64,000 bases of DNA, taken from the NCBI GenBank assembly GCA_965200615.1, contig OZ241377.1, positions 3,038,001-3,102,000 on the forward strand, given 5' to 3'. The notes under the pieces were generated by a model. The model was not told the DNA's origin. It ran no database searches and saw nothing but the letters and a program-made list of their open reading frames with translations. This DNA comes from Bin5 sp965200615 (GTDB taxonomy: Bacteria; Chloroflexota; Anaerolineae; Caldilineales; Caldilineaceae). Made by a program: the position numbers and the translations under genes. Positions within the stretch are counted from its first letter, which is position 1. Each line of letters begins with the position of its first letter. This document shows, piece after piece, positions 9,533 to 19,398 of the stretch.

Positions 9533-10681
9533 ATGCAACTGTCCGACATCCGTCCCCTCACCCCCATAACCCAAGAGTACGCCTACTTCCAGAGCAGCGG
9601 GTTCTCGCCGAAGATGGAGCCGGTGATCGAAGAGACGAACCGCCGGGCGCAGTTCCAGAACGCCGGCGGGGCCGCGCCCGGGATTCACGAAGAGATGCTG
9701 GAGGGGTTCGAGGCGACACGGGAAAAGGTCGCGCGGTCGATGAACGCCGACGCCGACGAGATTGTGCTGGGTGAGAACACGACTATCGGCATCAACATCG
9801 TGGCCAATGGGATCAACTGGCAGGCGGGGGACAACGTCATCCTGAGCGATAAGGAGCATCCGGGCAACCGCATCACCTGGTACAGCCATGTCCATCGGTA
9901 TGGAATCGAGTTGCGTTTCCTGCAGGTCGTGCACGACGAGGAGCAGATGCTGGAGCAGTTTGAGCGGCTGCTCGATGAGCGTACCCGGGTCGTTTCGATC
10001 AGCCATGTTTGCCGCCGTACCGGCCAGCGGCTGCCGGCGCGAGCGCTGGTCGATCTCGCCCATGACAGAGACATACCGGTTCTGCTGGACGGGGCCCAGG
10101 CCTATGGCGCAGTTCCGGTTGATATGCGCGAGTTGGACTGCGACTTCTACGCCTTCAGCGGGCACAAGTACATCATGGCGCCGCAGGGCACGGGTGGATT
10201 CTACGTGCGGCGGGACATGATTCCCTGGATCCAGCCGAGCTGGATCGGCTCCCATTCGCAGAAGGATTTCGATATGGTGGGCGGCCTTACTCTGCTGGAT
10301 GAGGCAAAGCGTTTCGAGTTCGGGACGCGGAACCTGGCGGACCAGATCGGTTTTGGCAAGGCGCTTGACTGCTGGGAGGAGATCGGTTGGGAGAACGTGT
10401 TCTCTTATATTTCCGCCTATACCGACCGTCTCAAGGCGGCACTACAAGGGGTACCGGGCCTGACGCTGCATACACCCCTCCCATACGGGAGGTCGTCAGG
10501 TATCGTCACTTTCAGTCTTGGCGAGTATACGTCGGAGGAGATCCTGGAGCGCTTGAGGGAGAGAAAAGTGCTGGTTGCGCCGCTGGAACAGGACGGCGCC
10601 ATGATCCGCGTGTCTACGCACGTCTTCAACAACGATGACGATCTTGAACGGCTGGTCAGTGGTCTGCGGGCCATGATATAG
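9533..10681 (+). CDS. Class V PLP-dependent aminotransferase / cysteine-desulfurase-like enzyme
   Basis: A 382-residue fold-type I PLP enzyme. I chose ATG 9533 because GAGG lies eight bases upstream; an ATG six bases earlier is too close to it. Visible active-site residues: Asp186 and Gln189 in LLDGAQAYG, and the Schiff-base Lys212 in FSGHKY. The loop ENTTIGINIV near residue 81 matches the phosphate-binding turn. There is no clear catalytic Cys loop, so isopenicillin-N-epimerase-like, lyase or aminotransferase activity is likelier than desulfuration. It is only 11 bases behind the GATase/deacetylase-like gene. Module B carries a related enzyme at 14725. Confidence 0.85.
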   Translation: MQLSDIRPLTPITQEYAYFQSSGFSPKMEPVIEETNRRAQFQNAGGAAPGIHEEMLEGFEATREKVARSMNADADEIVLGENTTIGINIVANGINWQAGDNVILSDKEHPGNRITWYSHVHRYGIELRFLQVVHDEEQMLEQFERLLDERTRVVSISHVCRRTGQRLPARALVDLAHDRDIPVLLDGAQAYGAVPVDMRELDCDFYAFSGHKYIMAPQGTGGFYVRRDMIPWIQPSWIGSHSQKDFDMVGGLTLLDEAKRFEFGTRNLADQIGFGKALDCWEEIGWENVFSYISAYTDRLKAALQGVPGLTLHTPLPYGRSSGIVTFSLGEYTSEEILERLRERKVLVAPLEQDGAMIRVSTHVFNNDDDLERLVSGLRAMI

Positions 10682-10797
10682 CCGGCGGCTCCATTCCAAA
10701 TGGCGGACTTCGCCCCCAAACGTCGGAACCTGCGGGCGTTTCAACTGGTCTGCGCTCGCCAGGAGGAACAAGACTTCTGCGCGAGGGCCTCTGATTT

Positions 10798-10826
10798 TTG
10801 ACCGGACCAACCGTTGGCGTTATACT
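10798..10826 (+). promoter_or_regulatory. Sigma70-type promoter of module B
   Basis: TTGACC (10798-10803) and TATACT (10821-10826) are separated by exactly 17 bases. The start ATG of the binding protein lies 80 bases after the -10 box. This is one of the best promoter matches in the window and marks module B as a separate transcription unit. Confidence 0.65.
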
Positions 10827-10906
10827 TGTGGCGGATTCTCACATTATCCCAAAGACAACAACCAAATATCTTTCCATCCCTTTACCCTTCAAGGAGACCT
10901 TCAGTT

Positions 10907-12595
10907 ATGAACAGATTTGCCCCGTTGATCGCGTTTCTGGCAGTCCTGGTCATGGTAACCGCGGTCGGTTGTGCGCCCGTGGCGCCGGCGTCAGAGATGG
11001 CCGAAGAGGAAATGATGGAGGTTGTCAGCACAGGCGGCGTTACCCTGCCGGACGACGCTGCGCCTCTTGACCAGCAGGTGTTCCGCTCTGCCGGTATTGA
11101 AGGCAAGCATTTCGACACCATGCGCAATGAGTACGAAGGCTTCGCTTACGAGTCGACGATTGAGCAGCTGGCCAAGATGGGCCCGGAAGGCGACTGGCAC
11201 CCGGCCGCGGCCGACAGCTGGGAGCTTTCCGAGGACGGCCGAACGTGGACCTTCCACCTGCGGCAGGACGCCATGTGGAGCGACGGCACGCCGGTTACGG
11301 CTGAGGACTGGGTATACAGCTTCCGCCGCTACCTGAACCCGGAGATGGCCAACGTCTACGCCTGGTTCCTGTTTGACCTCGAGAACGGTGAGGCGTACAA
11401 CAAGGGAGAGGTTGACGTAGAGGAGTTGGGCGTCAAGCTGATCGACGACCACACCTTCTCCCTCACCACCACGGTGCCGATTCCCTACTACATGTTCAAG
11501 ATCAACTGGCACGCGGCGCCGGTTCCCCGCCACATGGTGGAGGAGCACGGCGACGACTGGGCCAACGATCCCGCGACAGCGCCGAGCAACGGCCCCTACC
11601 GCATCTCCGAGTGGAACCGGGGCAAGAACGTGATCTTCACGCCCAACCCGTACTACACGGGACGCTACCCGGCGACATTTGAACAACGGATTCAAGTGAT
11701 CATTCCTGAGGTCGGCGCGCCGCTGCTGCAGATGTATCAGGCCGGCGATATCGACGGCGGGGTCGGCGTGACCGGCGATGACCTTGTACAGGTGCTTGCC
11801 GATCCGCAACTGAGCAAAGAGGCCTACATCAGCGTGATGAACCGCGGCGTCTACATCTACATGAACCAGCGCACGCCGCCCTTCGACAACATCCTGGTGC
11901 GCCAGGCATTCGCGCACGCGGTTGACCGCACGGCCCTTTGCGACAACGTCATGCGGGGAACCTGCATTCCCGCGCACGGCTTCCTGCCCAAGGACTTCCC
12001 GTGCGAGCGCAACGACGACCCGGAGTTGATCGCGTTCCAGAACTACGATCCGGAACTGGCTGCGGACCTGATGGCGCAGGCCGGCTATCCCGGCGGCGAG
12101 GGCTTCCCCGAGCTGACGATCTACACCAAGGAGGGTGAGTTCATCCGCGAAGCCGAGGCGATCCAGCGCATGCTGGCCGACAACCTGGGGGTTAAACTCA
12201 CCCCGCAGAACGTCGAGCGCGCCTACTATGTCGACCAGATGCGCAACGGCGAGCTGAAAGTCGCCCTCAATCGCTGGGGCGCTGACTTCATCGATCCGAG
12301 CAACTTCGTGGACTGGTGGGACGATCCCGCCGCCTCCTACTTCACCGGCTGGACCGACGAAGAGTACCGCAACCTGATCGACACGGCCCGCCCAATGGCG
12401 ATGTCGACCGAACGCTGCGACCTCTACCACGAGGCCCTCAAGATCCTGGCGCGAGACGCGATCGGCGTTTTCGTAATGAACCCCGTACAGGCTGTCCTGT
12501 ACAAGGACTACGTTTCAGGGCTGACCCTCACAGACGACGGCACACTTGGCGTCTATAACATGATGCTCCTGGACAGCGCCTACGTTAAAGAGTAG
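10907..12595 (+). CDS. ABC transporter substrate-binding lipoprotein, OppA-like (module B)
   Basis: A 562-residue SBP_bac_5 protein. The start is ATG 10907, preceded by AAGGAG; the frame is open further upstream but that part overlaps the promoter. The type II signal peptide ends in VTAVGC with Cys22 lipidated, followed by an Ala/Glu/Met-rich linker. Body motifs: FHLRQDAMWSDGTPVTAEDW, PSNGPYRISEWNRG, VRQAFAHAVDRTALC and NYDPELAADLMAQAGYPGG. This resembles oligopeptide-type OppA more than the other binding proteins here do. Ligand unknown. It heads module B (two permeases, class V PLP enzyme, sulfatase). Confidence 0.92.
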   Translation: MNRFAPLIAFLAVLVMVTAVGCAPVAPASEMAEEEMMEVVSTGGVTLPDDAAPLDQQVFRSAGIEGKHFDTMRNEYEGFAYESTIEQLAKMGPEGDWHPAAADSWELSEDGRTWTFHLRQDAMWSDGTPVTAEDWVYSFRRYLNPEMANVYAWFLFDLENGEAYNKGEVDVEELGVKLIDDHTFSLTTTVPIPYYMFKINWHAAPVPRHMVEEHGDDWANDPATAPSNGPYRISEWNRGKNVIFTPNPYYTGRYPATFEQRIQVIIPEVGAPLLQMYQAGDIDGGVGVTGDDLVQVLADPQLSKEAYISVMNRGVYIYMNQRTPPFDNILVRQAFAHAVDRTALCDNVMRGTCIPAHGFLPKDFPCERNDDPELIAFQNYDPELAADLMAQAGYPGGEGFPELTIYTKEGEFIREAEAIQRMLADNLGVKLTPQNVERAYYVDQMRNGELKVALNRWGADFIDPSNFVDWWDDPAASYFTGWTDEEYRNLIDTARPMAMSTERCDLYHEALKILARDAIGVFVMNPVQAVLYKDYVSGLTLTDDGTLGVYNMMLLDSAYVKE

Positions 12596-12605
12596 TAGCT
12601 CAATT

Positions 12606-12646
12606 CTGGAGGAGTGAGAGAGATGAAACCGCTCTCACTCCTCCAG
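12606..12646 (+). promoter_or_regulatory. Perfect 15-bp stem-loop after binding-protein gene B
   Basis: CTGGAGGAGTGAGAG (12606-12620) is followed, after an 11-base loop, by its exact reverse complement (12632-12646). It begins ten bases after the binding-protein stop. No T-run follows, so an mRNA-stabilising or processing hairpin is likelier than a full terminator. Confidence 0.75.
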
Positions 12647-12736
12647 GTCCGATCACTTCGTCCGCCGTCGACACGTATCCATGAGCTTTGCATGACCCGC
12701 TGCTTGAATCTCTCCTCTCGATAGACGGAGGCCCGG

Positions 12737-13678
12737 ATGGCGCGCTATGTTCTGGGACGCTTCGCTGGCATCATTGGCGTCCTGTTTATTGTATCGATCA
12801 TGATCTTTCTCATGATCCACTCCATTCCGGGCGGCCCGTTCGACGCCATGCCGACGACATCCGAGTTCAGAGAGATCCCTGAACACATCCGCGAGAAGCT
12901 GATGGCCAAGTACGGTCTCGACAAACCGCTCTATGTACAGTATTTCCGCTACATGTGGGCAGCGCTGCGCGGCGACTTCGGCATCTCCTTCCGCTATGGG
13001 GAGCCGGTCACGGATTTCATCAGCCGCTCCTGGCCCGCAACTGCGCAACTGGGGCTGTCGGCCATGGCGATTGGCATACCGATCGGCATCGGTTTGGGAA
13101 TCCTGGCCGCGCTGCGTCCAAATACCTGGTTGGACTATCTCACCAACGTTGTCGTAATCACAACCTTTGTCACCCCGCCCTTTGTTGTCGCCATAATGAG
13201 CATCATCATCTTCGCGGTGGCCTTGCGCTGGCTGCCTTCCGGCGGTTGGGGAGAACCCAAGCAGTGGATCCTGCCCACCTTCGTCTATGCGCTCGGCCAG
13301 ATCGGCGGCATGGCCCGCTTCACGCGTTCCAGCATGGTGGACGCAATGCTGGCGGAGTTTGTGCGTACGGCCCGGGCCAAAGGGCTGCGAGAGCGGGCGG
13401 TCGTGATGCGGCACGCCTTCCGTTCGGCGTCACTGCCGCTCATCACATTGTTGGGGCCGATGGTGGTCAACCTGCTGCTGGGTTCGTTCTTCATTGAAGC
13501 GATATTCCGCATACCGGGCATTGGCGGTCAAATCACCCTGGCCCTCTATAATCGGGATTACCCGGTGATCATGGCGCTGATCCTGCTGTGGACCTTTGCC
13601 ATTGCCATCGCCTACCTCGTCACCGACCTGCTCTACGGCGTGGTCGACCCGCGCATACGCGTCGGCGGCGCCATGTAA
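12737..13678 (+). CDS. ABC transporter permease, DppB type (module B)
   Basis: A 313-residue BPD_transp_1 permease. GGAGG ends five bases before the ATG. N-terminus MARYVLGRFAGIIGVLFIV and the PGGPFD motif mark the DppB class. The EAA loop (VRTARAKGL ... RHAFRSASLP) is intact around residues 212-238, followed by EAIFRIPGIGGQ and the terminal VVDPRIRVGG. About six membrane segments. It lies downstream of the perfect hairpin. Confidence 0.92.
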   Translation: MARYVLGRFAGIIGVLFIVSIMIFLMIHSIPGGPFDAMPTTSEFREIPEHIREKLMAKYGLDKPLYVQYFRYMWAALRGDFGISFRYGEPVTDFISRSWPATAQLGLSAMAIGIPIGIGLGILAALRPNTWLDYLTNVVVITTFVTPPFVVAIMSIIIFAVALRWLPSGGWGEPKQWILPTFVYALGQIGGMARFTRSSMVDAMLAEFVRTARAKGLRERAVVMRHAFRSASLPLITLLGPMVVNLLLGSFFIEAIFRIPGIGGQITLALYNRDYPVIMALILLWTFAIAIAYLVTDLLYGVVDPRIRVGGAM

Positions 13679-13781
13679 GACGCGCCTGAGGTCGCAACAG
13701 GCGCGAAGGAGACTTACAATTTCCACCTCCTCCCCGAAGCAGAATGGTGACCGCCACAGCGCCGCCGCGCAGGCTGCTGCC

Positions 13782-14642
13782 ATGGCCCTCGACCTGAACT
13801 CGCGGCCTCGAAACCTGTGGGGGGACGCGGCCAGGCGGTTTTCACGCAACCTGCTGGCCATGATTTCCCTGTCTTTCGTCCTTCTCCTGGTTTTCCTGGC
13901 CCTGTTCGCCAACGTTCTGGCGCCGGAGGGCTACGATTACCAGCAGTACGACAAGACGTGGCTCTTCCCCTCGCTCGAACATCCGATGGGCACAGACCCC
14001 TTCGGTCGCGACATTCTGACGCGCGTCATCTACGGCGCGCGTATTTCGCTGGCGATTGGCTTTATCAGCAATATCATCGCCCTTGCCATCGGCCTCCCTT
14101 ATGGGGCGGCCGCGGCCTGGTACGGAGGCGCCGTTGACTTTGTTCTCATTCGTATCATTGAAATCATCAACTCCGTTCCCAATCTGTTGCTGGGCATTCT
14201 GATCATCAGCGTTCTGGGGTCGGGCTTTCGCAACGTTCTCTTTGTCTTCGCAGTCACCGGCTGGATGGGTATTGCGCGCCTGGTGCGGGGCCAGTTCCTC
14301 TCCTTGCGCGAACAGGACTATGTACTGGCGGCGACCTGTATTGGCGTACCCAACTATCGCATCATCATCCGCCATCTGTTGCCGAACACGATGTCTCCCA
14401 TTATTGTCAGCGTGACGTTGGGCATCCCCGGCGCGATTCTGGGCGAGTCCGGCCTGAGTTTTCTGGGGATTGGCATAAACCCACCGCTTCCCAGCTGGGG
14501 GCGTATGCTCAATGACTATCTCAGCGCGATCCAGTCGCACTGGTATCTGGCCTTCTTCCCGGGCCTGATGATCGCGCTGGCGATGTACGCTTTCACGCTC
14601 ATGGGAGATGGGCTTCAGGATGCTCTGGACCCGACCAAGTAG
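13782..14642 (+). CDS. ABC transporter permease, DppC type (module B)
   Basis: A 286-residue BPD_transp_1 permease counted from ATG 13782. It has MGTDPFGRDILTRV, the EAA loop ATCIGVPNYRIIIRHLLPN and SGLSFLGIGINPPLPSWG. The start is uncertain: ATG 13782 has only a weak CAGG upstream, while a strong AAGGAG (13706-13711) sits seven bases before an in-frame ATT at 13719 that would add 21 residues. No in-frame ATG, GTG or TTG lies near that AAGGAG. Confidence 0.9.
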   Translation: MALDLNSRPRNLWGDAARRFSRNLLAMISLSFVLLLVFLALFANVLAPEGYDYQQYDKTWLFPSLEHPMGTDPFGRDILTRVIYGARISLAIGFISNIIALAIGLPYGAAAAWYGGAVDFVLIRIIEIINSVPNLLLGILIISVLGSGFRNVLFVFAVTGWMGIARLVRGQFLSLREQDYVLAATCIGVPNYRIIIRHLLPNTMSPIIVSVTLGIPGAILGESGLSFLGIGINPPLPSWGRMLNDYLSAIQSHWYLAFFPGLMIALAMYAFTLMGDGLQDALDPTK

Positions 14643-14724
14643 GCAGTAGCAGGATACCAGGTGGCTGCAAGGATTGTCCCCTGGCAGTTGAGCCAACACG
14701 CTTCCTGATTCAACGGGTGACTCC

Positions 14725-15945
14725 ATGGACACCGAACCAGGCGAGCCGCAGAATTCTCCCCTTAGTCAGCTGCGGGCTGACGTCCCCCTGGCGAGTGAAT
14801 ACATCTATCTGAACAGCTGCACATTCGGTCCGGTCCTGCGGTCGGTCCAGCGTTGCATGGCGGACGCGCTGCGGGAGGAGAACGAGGAGATCATCGCAGT
14901 TCGCGGAAAGGAGGCGGGCGTTCGCTTTTATGAACGCGCCGAAAAGGCGCGTCAAGGTGTGGCGGAACTGTTGGGCGTCCCGGCGGCGGACGTTGCGTGG
15001 GTCTACAATACGACGACCGCCTCTCGCCTGGCCATCATGAGCGTGGACTGGCAGGCGGGAGACAGACTGGCGGTGACCGACGTCGAACATCTCAGCACGC
15101 ACAGGGCGGCGAGGGGATTGGCGCAGGGACGGGGCGTGGAAGTCACCGTTGTTCCCACATCAGAGCCGCAAGACCCAACGTACAGCGGGCCCGCCTACTT
15201 CCTGGAGCAGCTGGACCGAATGCTGACGCCGACGCATCGCCTCTTGGTGATAAGCCACGTCTCCAACATTGACGGACGCCGTCTGCCGGTTGCCGAAGCG
15301 ACGCGCCTCGCCCGTTCACGCGGGGTCAGGACGCTGGTGGACGGGGCGCAGTCCGTTGGCCTGTTTGGGGTCAATGCGCAGGAAATCGGCGCCGAGTTTT
15401 TCAGCGGCTCGGTCCATAAGTGGCTGATGGGGCCGCCCGGAATCGGCTTCCTGGTTATTTCCGAATTGGGCCGGAGAAGTTACAACCCTTTTCATCTTCC
15501 TCTCCCCGCAGTTGCCGGGGGCGGCATCGACGGCAGCCGGATTACTGCCGCGGCCCTCAACGAGTTGGGTACGCCCAACTATGCCCTGCGCATGGGCGCC
15601 GGCGCGTGTGTGGAGACGGCGCATCGTACCGGAATCGGGAAAATCGAAGAGCAATGTCGCACGTTGACTGAGCGGTTGCGAGCCGGCCTCCGAAATCTCC
15701 CCGGAATTCGCGTCGCCAGCCCGGACAGTTGGGAACATTCATCGAGCATCACAACAGTTCAACTGCACGCAGGTACGCCTGACCGCTGCTTGCAGCTTGT
15801 TGAGCGCCTGTTGGAAGAGTATCGAATCGTCGTAAAATACCGTCCGGAGATATGCGGCGTGCGCATTGGCGTTGCCGCGTTCAATACGGCAGAAGAGATC
15901 GAGCAGCTACTTACCGCTTTGGGCCGCCTTGTACCTCAGGTCTGA
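14725..15945 (+). CDS. Class V PLP-dependent aminotransferase-like enzyme
   Basis: A 406-residue fold-type I PLP enzyme related to, but clearly diverged from, the one at 9533. Active-site residues seen: Asp206 and Gln209 in LVDGAQSVG and Schiff-base Lys232 in GSVHKW. The loop YNTTTASRLAIM near residue 95 is the cofactor-phosphate turn. The N-terminal YIYLNSCTFGP is typical of isopenicillin-N-epimerase-like class V members. It lies 82 bases after the permease pair of module B. Reaction unknown; racemase, lyase or transaminase are all possible. Confidence 0.85.
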   Translation: MDTEPGEPQNSPLSQLRADVPLASEYIYLNSCTFGPVLRSVQRCMADALREENEEIIAVRGKEAGVRFYERAEKARQGVAELLGVPAADVAWVYNTTTASRLAIMSVDWQAGDRLAVTDVEHLSTHRAARGLAQGRGVEVTVVPTSEPQDPTYSGPAYFLEQLDRMLTPTHRLLVISHVSNIDGRRLPVAEATRLARSRGVRTLVDGAQSVGLFGVNAQEIGAEFFSGSVHKWLMGPPGIGFLVISELGRRSYNPFHLPLPAVAGGGIDGSRITAAALNELGTPNYALRMGAGACVETAHRTGIGKIEEQCRTLTERLRAGLRNLPGIRVASPDSWEHSSSITTVQLHAGTPDRCLQLVERLLEEYRIVVKYRPEICGVRIGVAAFNTAEEIEQLLTALGRLVPQV

Positions 15946-15972
15946 ACAGCAGAGAGGACGTTTGAACAGATC

Positions 15973-17736
15973 ATGCCAGAACCAAGAAACTGCACGCCGA
16001 TAATCTCAATCGACACGCCGACGCCCCCTCCCTACTGGGCGCTGCTGGAGTGGGAACTGATTCGCAACCAGACTGCTGCCGTCGAGGAGTTCTACGCCCG
16101 CTATTTTGACGAGCGCGGCTATCTTCTTTGTGTTCCCCGCTGGGGCGGCGATGACGGGCCGGATGACGCGGCCGAAAACCTGGCGGGATGGACCATGCTG
16201 CACGCGCTGGGCGCGCCCGATAATGTTCTGGAGCTCTATAAGAAGGGCTGGGAGGGCCATCTGCGCCAGTACACCGAAGCCAAGACTGTCGAAGTGCCTT
16301 TCGCTCGCGACGGCATGTACTACAAAGAGTTTCCCGTCATGTTTGACTGGATGCACAACGGCGAGGGCTTCTCGGTTTTCTTCCTGCAGCCCCTGTCGGA
16401 CCCGTACAACCACCTCGCGCGCCAGCGTATGGAACGCTTTGCCGGCTTCTACATGGGAACCGATCCGCAGGCCCACAACTATGACCCGGAGCACAAGGTC
16501 ATTCGCAGCATGTTCAACGGCAGCCGGGGCCCGCTGATGCGCAAGTCGACCGGCCTCGACTGGGCCGGCGATTCGCTTGAAATCGAAGGGCGCTTCAAGC
16601 CTGGTCATGGCGAACGCAACTACGCGGAAATGGTAGCCCACTTTGAGGACTACAACGACGTGGTCGGCGACCACCCGCTCAATCTGTCGACGACGACGCT
16701 GGCCTTCAACGCCTACATGCAGACCGGGGACGCCAAGTACAGGGACTGGCTGGTCGATTACATCGATGCCTGGTGCGAACGGACCGCGGCTAACGGCGGC
16801 ATTACTCCCACCAATATCGGGCTGGACGGCAGCATCGGAGGCGCCAGTGACGGGAAGTGGTACGGCGGAGTCTATGGCTGGGGATTTACGGTAACGGTGC
16901 CGCAGACGGGGGAACTGGCGCACCGGCCGTTTTTCCTGAACCGTGTGCACTACGGCTTTGGCAACGGGCTGCTGATGACCGGCGACCAGAGTTACGTGGA
17001 CACGTGGCGCGGCGTCATTGACAAGGTAAACGCCAATAGCAAGACGGAGGGAGGGCAGACGCTTTACCCCCACATGCACGGCGACGCTGGCTGGTACGAT
17101 TTCACGCCGGAGCCGTTCGGCACCGGCGCGCTCGAGGTTTACTACTGGTCGATGGACAGGGCGGACCTGCGGCGCGTGCAGGAGAACGAGTGGGTACGTT
17201 TTCTGGAAGGGGACAATCCGGACTACCCGGTCACAGCTCTGCAGGAGGATCTGGCAGAGGTGCGAGAGAGAATTGGCAAGGCGCGCGCCGACAGCAGTTC
17301 GCCGGATACGCGCATGTCTGACGACATGAACGGCTTCAATCCCGCTATGGTGAGCCGTCTGACCGAGCTCATGCTGGGCGGCCTGCCCACAGAGCGGTTG
17401 GGCTTTCCTCTCCACTGTCGCGTGCGCTACTTCGATCCGGCGCGGCAGAGAGCGGGCATTTCGGAGGATGTTGGCGCGCTGGTCGAGAGCATGAGCGCCG
17501 ACGAGATGTCCCTGATTCTGGTCAACACCGACCAGGTAGGCGCGCGCACCGTCATTGTGCAGGGAGGCGCCTACGCGGAGCATCAGTTCATGAGCGTAAC
17601 CCAAAACGACGAGACGATCCCTCTCGATTGTGACAATTTCACCGTGCGCCTCGGGCCGGGCTGCGGCAGCAGATTGCAGATCCGGATGGCGCGGTATGCC
17701 AACCGACCCACTTGCGCCTTCCCGTGGGATCGCTGA
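15973..17736 (+). CDS. Unrecognised 587-aa protein, possibly an alpha/alpha-toroid carbohydrate enzyme
   Basis: No signal peptide and no membrane segment. Repeated helical stretches with aromatic and acidic residues, such as TLAFNAYMQTGDAKYRDWLVD followed by a Gly-rich turn, are typical of (alpha/alpha)6 toroids found in polysaccharide lyases, glucuronyl hydrolases and epimerases. The last 120 residues look like a beta domain. The neighbours are a PLP enzyme and a sulfatase, consistent with processing of a charged saccharide. I cannot identify catalytic residues. It starts 27 bases after the previous stop; the sulfatase gene follows after 100 bases. Confidence 0.55.
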   Translation: MPEPRNCTPIISIDTPTPPPYWALLEWELIRNQTAAVEEFYARYFDERGYLLCVPRWGGDDGPDDAAENLAGWTMLHALGAPDNVLELYKKGWEGHLRQYTEAKTVEVPFARDGMYYKEFPVMFDWMHNGEGFSVFFLQPLSDPYNHLARQRMERFAGFYMGTDPQAHNYDPEHKVIRSMFNGSRGPLMRKSTGLDWAGDSLEIEGRFKPGHGERNYAEMVAHFEDYNDVVGDHPLNLSTTTLAFNAYMQTGDAKYRDWLVDYIDAWCERTAANGGITPTNIGLDGSIGGASDGKWYGGVYGWGFTVTVPQTGELAHRPFFLNRVHYGFGNGLLMTGDQSYVDTWRGVIDKVNANSKTEGGQTLYPHMHGDAGWYDFTPEPFGTGALEVYYWSMDRADLRRVQENEWVRFLEGDNPDYPVTALQEDLAEVRERIGKARADSSSPDTRMSDDMNGFNPAMVSRLTELMLGGLPTERLGFPLHCRVRYFDPARQRAGISEDVGALVESMSADEMSLILVNTDQVGARTVIVQGGAYAEHQFMSVTQNDETIPLDCDNFTVRLGPGCGSRLQIRMARYANRPTCAFPWDR

Positions 17737-17836
17737 ACATACCGAGCAGCAGGACAGGCGGACCCGGCCAATCGCCCCTTACTGGCTTCGCGGTAACCTT
17801 GCCGGCGCGCCTCAGACACAGGAGTTGAAGATCCCG

Positions 17837-19306
17837 ATGGATACAGACACCAGACCCAACGTCCTGATCTTCCTATGTGACCAATTGCGGATCGACCTGT
17901 TGTCCTGCTATCAGGAGACGCTGGTCCGAACACCGCACATCACTGCGCTGGCCGGGGATTCCTGTCTGTTCGAACGGGCCTATACGCCCATAGCTCTCTG
18001 CTCGCCCGCCCGCGCCAGCCTGCTCACCGGCCTCTACCCCCACGGCCACCACATGTTCAACAACTCGACCCCACATTATTCCTACTGCGAGCGCCTGAGG
18101 CCGGACGTGACGATGCTGCAGGACTGGATCGACGAGGAAAGCGGCTATGAGTCGGCCTGGTTTGGCAAGTGGCACATCGGTCCGGCGCAGGACCTGTTCG
18201 ACTCCCGATTCCACCACACGCACGACGAGCCACACGAAGGCGGCCCCGTCTTCCTGGACAGCTCGCACTGGCATCCCAACACGCGCATCGCCCCCCTTGT
18301 TCAGAGCGTGGGGCGCGGCGCCGCAGGTACGCTGGACGTGGGGATGGAGGGGTTTCCCGATGTGGTCGCGGCCCGTTACACGCAGGCGTTTCTGCGCACG
18401 CGGGACACGGCCAGACCTTTTTTCGCTACCTGTTCCCTCCCCGGTCCGCATTTCCCCTGGATGGTACCGGAAGAGTGGGGCATTCGATACGACCCGGCTG
18501 ACATCGATATGTGGCCCAATCGCTATGACACCTTTGAGGGAAAACCGATAAACCAGAGAAAGATACGCCTGTTGAACGAGACAAATGCCGGGGGTCTTTC
18601 CTCTGAGGAACAGGACCAGGAGCTGAAGGAGCTGCTGGCCTGCTGCTTCTCCTACATAGAGCTGATCGACGAGATGGTGGGCGAGGTCGTGTCGACTCTC
18701 AAGGAACTCGGCCTCTATGAAGATACCGCTATCATCTTCACGGCGGACCACGGCGATATGGCCGGGTCGCACGGGTTGATGAACAAGGGCGCCTATATGT
18801 ATGATGAAACGTACCGCATCCCCATGCTTCTCAAGATGCCCGGGGCGACCAGCGCATCACGCAACAGTTCTTTTGTTCATCTGATGGATGTGACGGCAAC
18901 CTGTCTTCACCTGATGACGGGTACGGAACAGGACAGTTTGTCGGGGCGGAGCCTTCACGGACAGTCTCTGCTGTCGCTGGCCGCGGGGGAGGATGACTGG
19001 CCGCGGGGTATGCATTACGCGCAGTATCACGGGGACCCGTGGGGTCACTACTCCTCCCGGATGGTGACCGACGGACGCTGGAAGCTGGTCTGGAACCTGA
19101 CCGATCTTTGCGAGCTGTACGACCTGGAGAACGACCCTCACGAGTTGCATAACCGCTTTTACGATCCAGCTTGCAGTGAGGTACGCGCTGCCTGCTTCGA
19201 TTATCTCCTGGCCGAGGCGAGGCGTACCGGCGACGCCCACGTCTTTCTGCTGAAGCCGGAGCACGAACTGGCTATTACAGGGATACCTGTTCGCGGAAGT
19301 TCCTGA
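17837..19306 (+). CDS. Type I sulfatase (arylsulfatase family)
   Basis: A 489-residue sulfatase counted from ATG 17837; the frame is open for 69 codons upstream but that overlaps the preceding gene. N-terminus RPNVLIFLCDQLRIDLLSCY is the metal-binding strand of the alkaline-phosphatase superfamily. The formylglycine signature is C55-S-P-A-R59 followed by ASLLTG. Later motifs are KWHIG, the His-bearing SLPGPHFPW, and FTADHGDMAGSHG (Asp and His metal ligands). Cys55 must be converted to formylglycine by a maturation enzyme; the FGE-fold protein at 62119 lacks one active-site Cys and may not do it. No signal peptide is visible, so a cytoplasmic substrate is likely. Choline-sulfatase or sugar-sulfatase specificity cannot be told apart. 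Confidence 0.9.
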   Translation: MDTDTRPNVLIFLCDQLRIDLLSCYQETLVRTPHITALAGDSCLFERAYTPIALCSPARASLLTGLYPHGHHMFNNSTPHYSYCERLRPDVTMLQDWIDEESGYESAWFGKWHIGPAQDLFDSRFHHTHDEPHEGGPVFLDSSHWHPNTRIAPLVQSVGRGAAGTLDVGMEGFPDVVAARYTQAFLRTRDTARPFFATCSLPGPHFPWMVPEEWGIRYDPADIDMWPNRYDTFEGKPINQRKIRLLNETNAGGLSSEEQDQELKELLACCFSYIELIDEMVGEVVSTLKELGLYEDTAIIFTADHGDMAGSHGLMNKGAYMYDETYRIPMLLKMPGATSASRNSSFVHLMDVTATCLHLMTGTEQDSLSGRSLHGQSLLSLAAGEDDWPRGMHYAQYHGDPWGHYSSRMVTDGRWKLVWNLTDLCELYDLENDPHELHNRFYDPACSEVRAACFDYLLAEARRTGDAHVFLLKPEHELAITGIPVRGSS

Positions 19307-19398
19307 ACCCCCGGCGCCCTGCAACTCCTGCAACGGTACTGACATGAATCAGCGAAGCTCAAGAGTCTAATCCCGCAAAAAATTGAAGGAGAACTGCG

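Noticed and set aside
10991..12430. Minus-strand open frame of 479 codons
   Set aside because: Antisense shadow of the module B binding protein, which has a signal peptide, family motifs and a promoter.
16006..17604. Long open frame of 532 codons on the minus strand
   Set aside because: It lies antisense to the 587-residue gene and its translation is low-complexity Arg/His/Val-rich, the usual shadow of GC-rich coding DNA; it has no family motifs.
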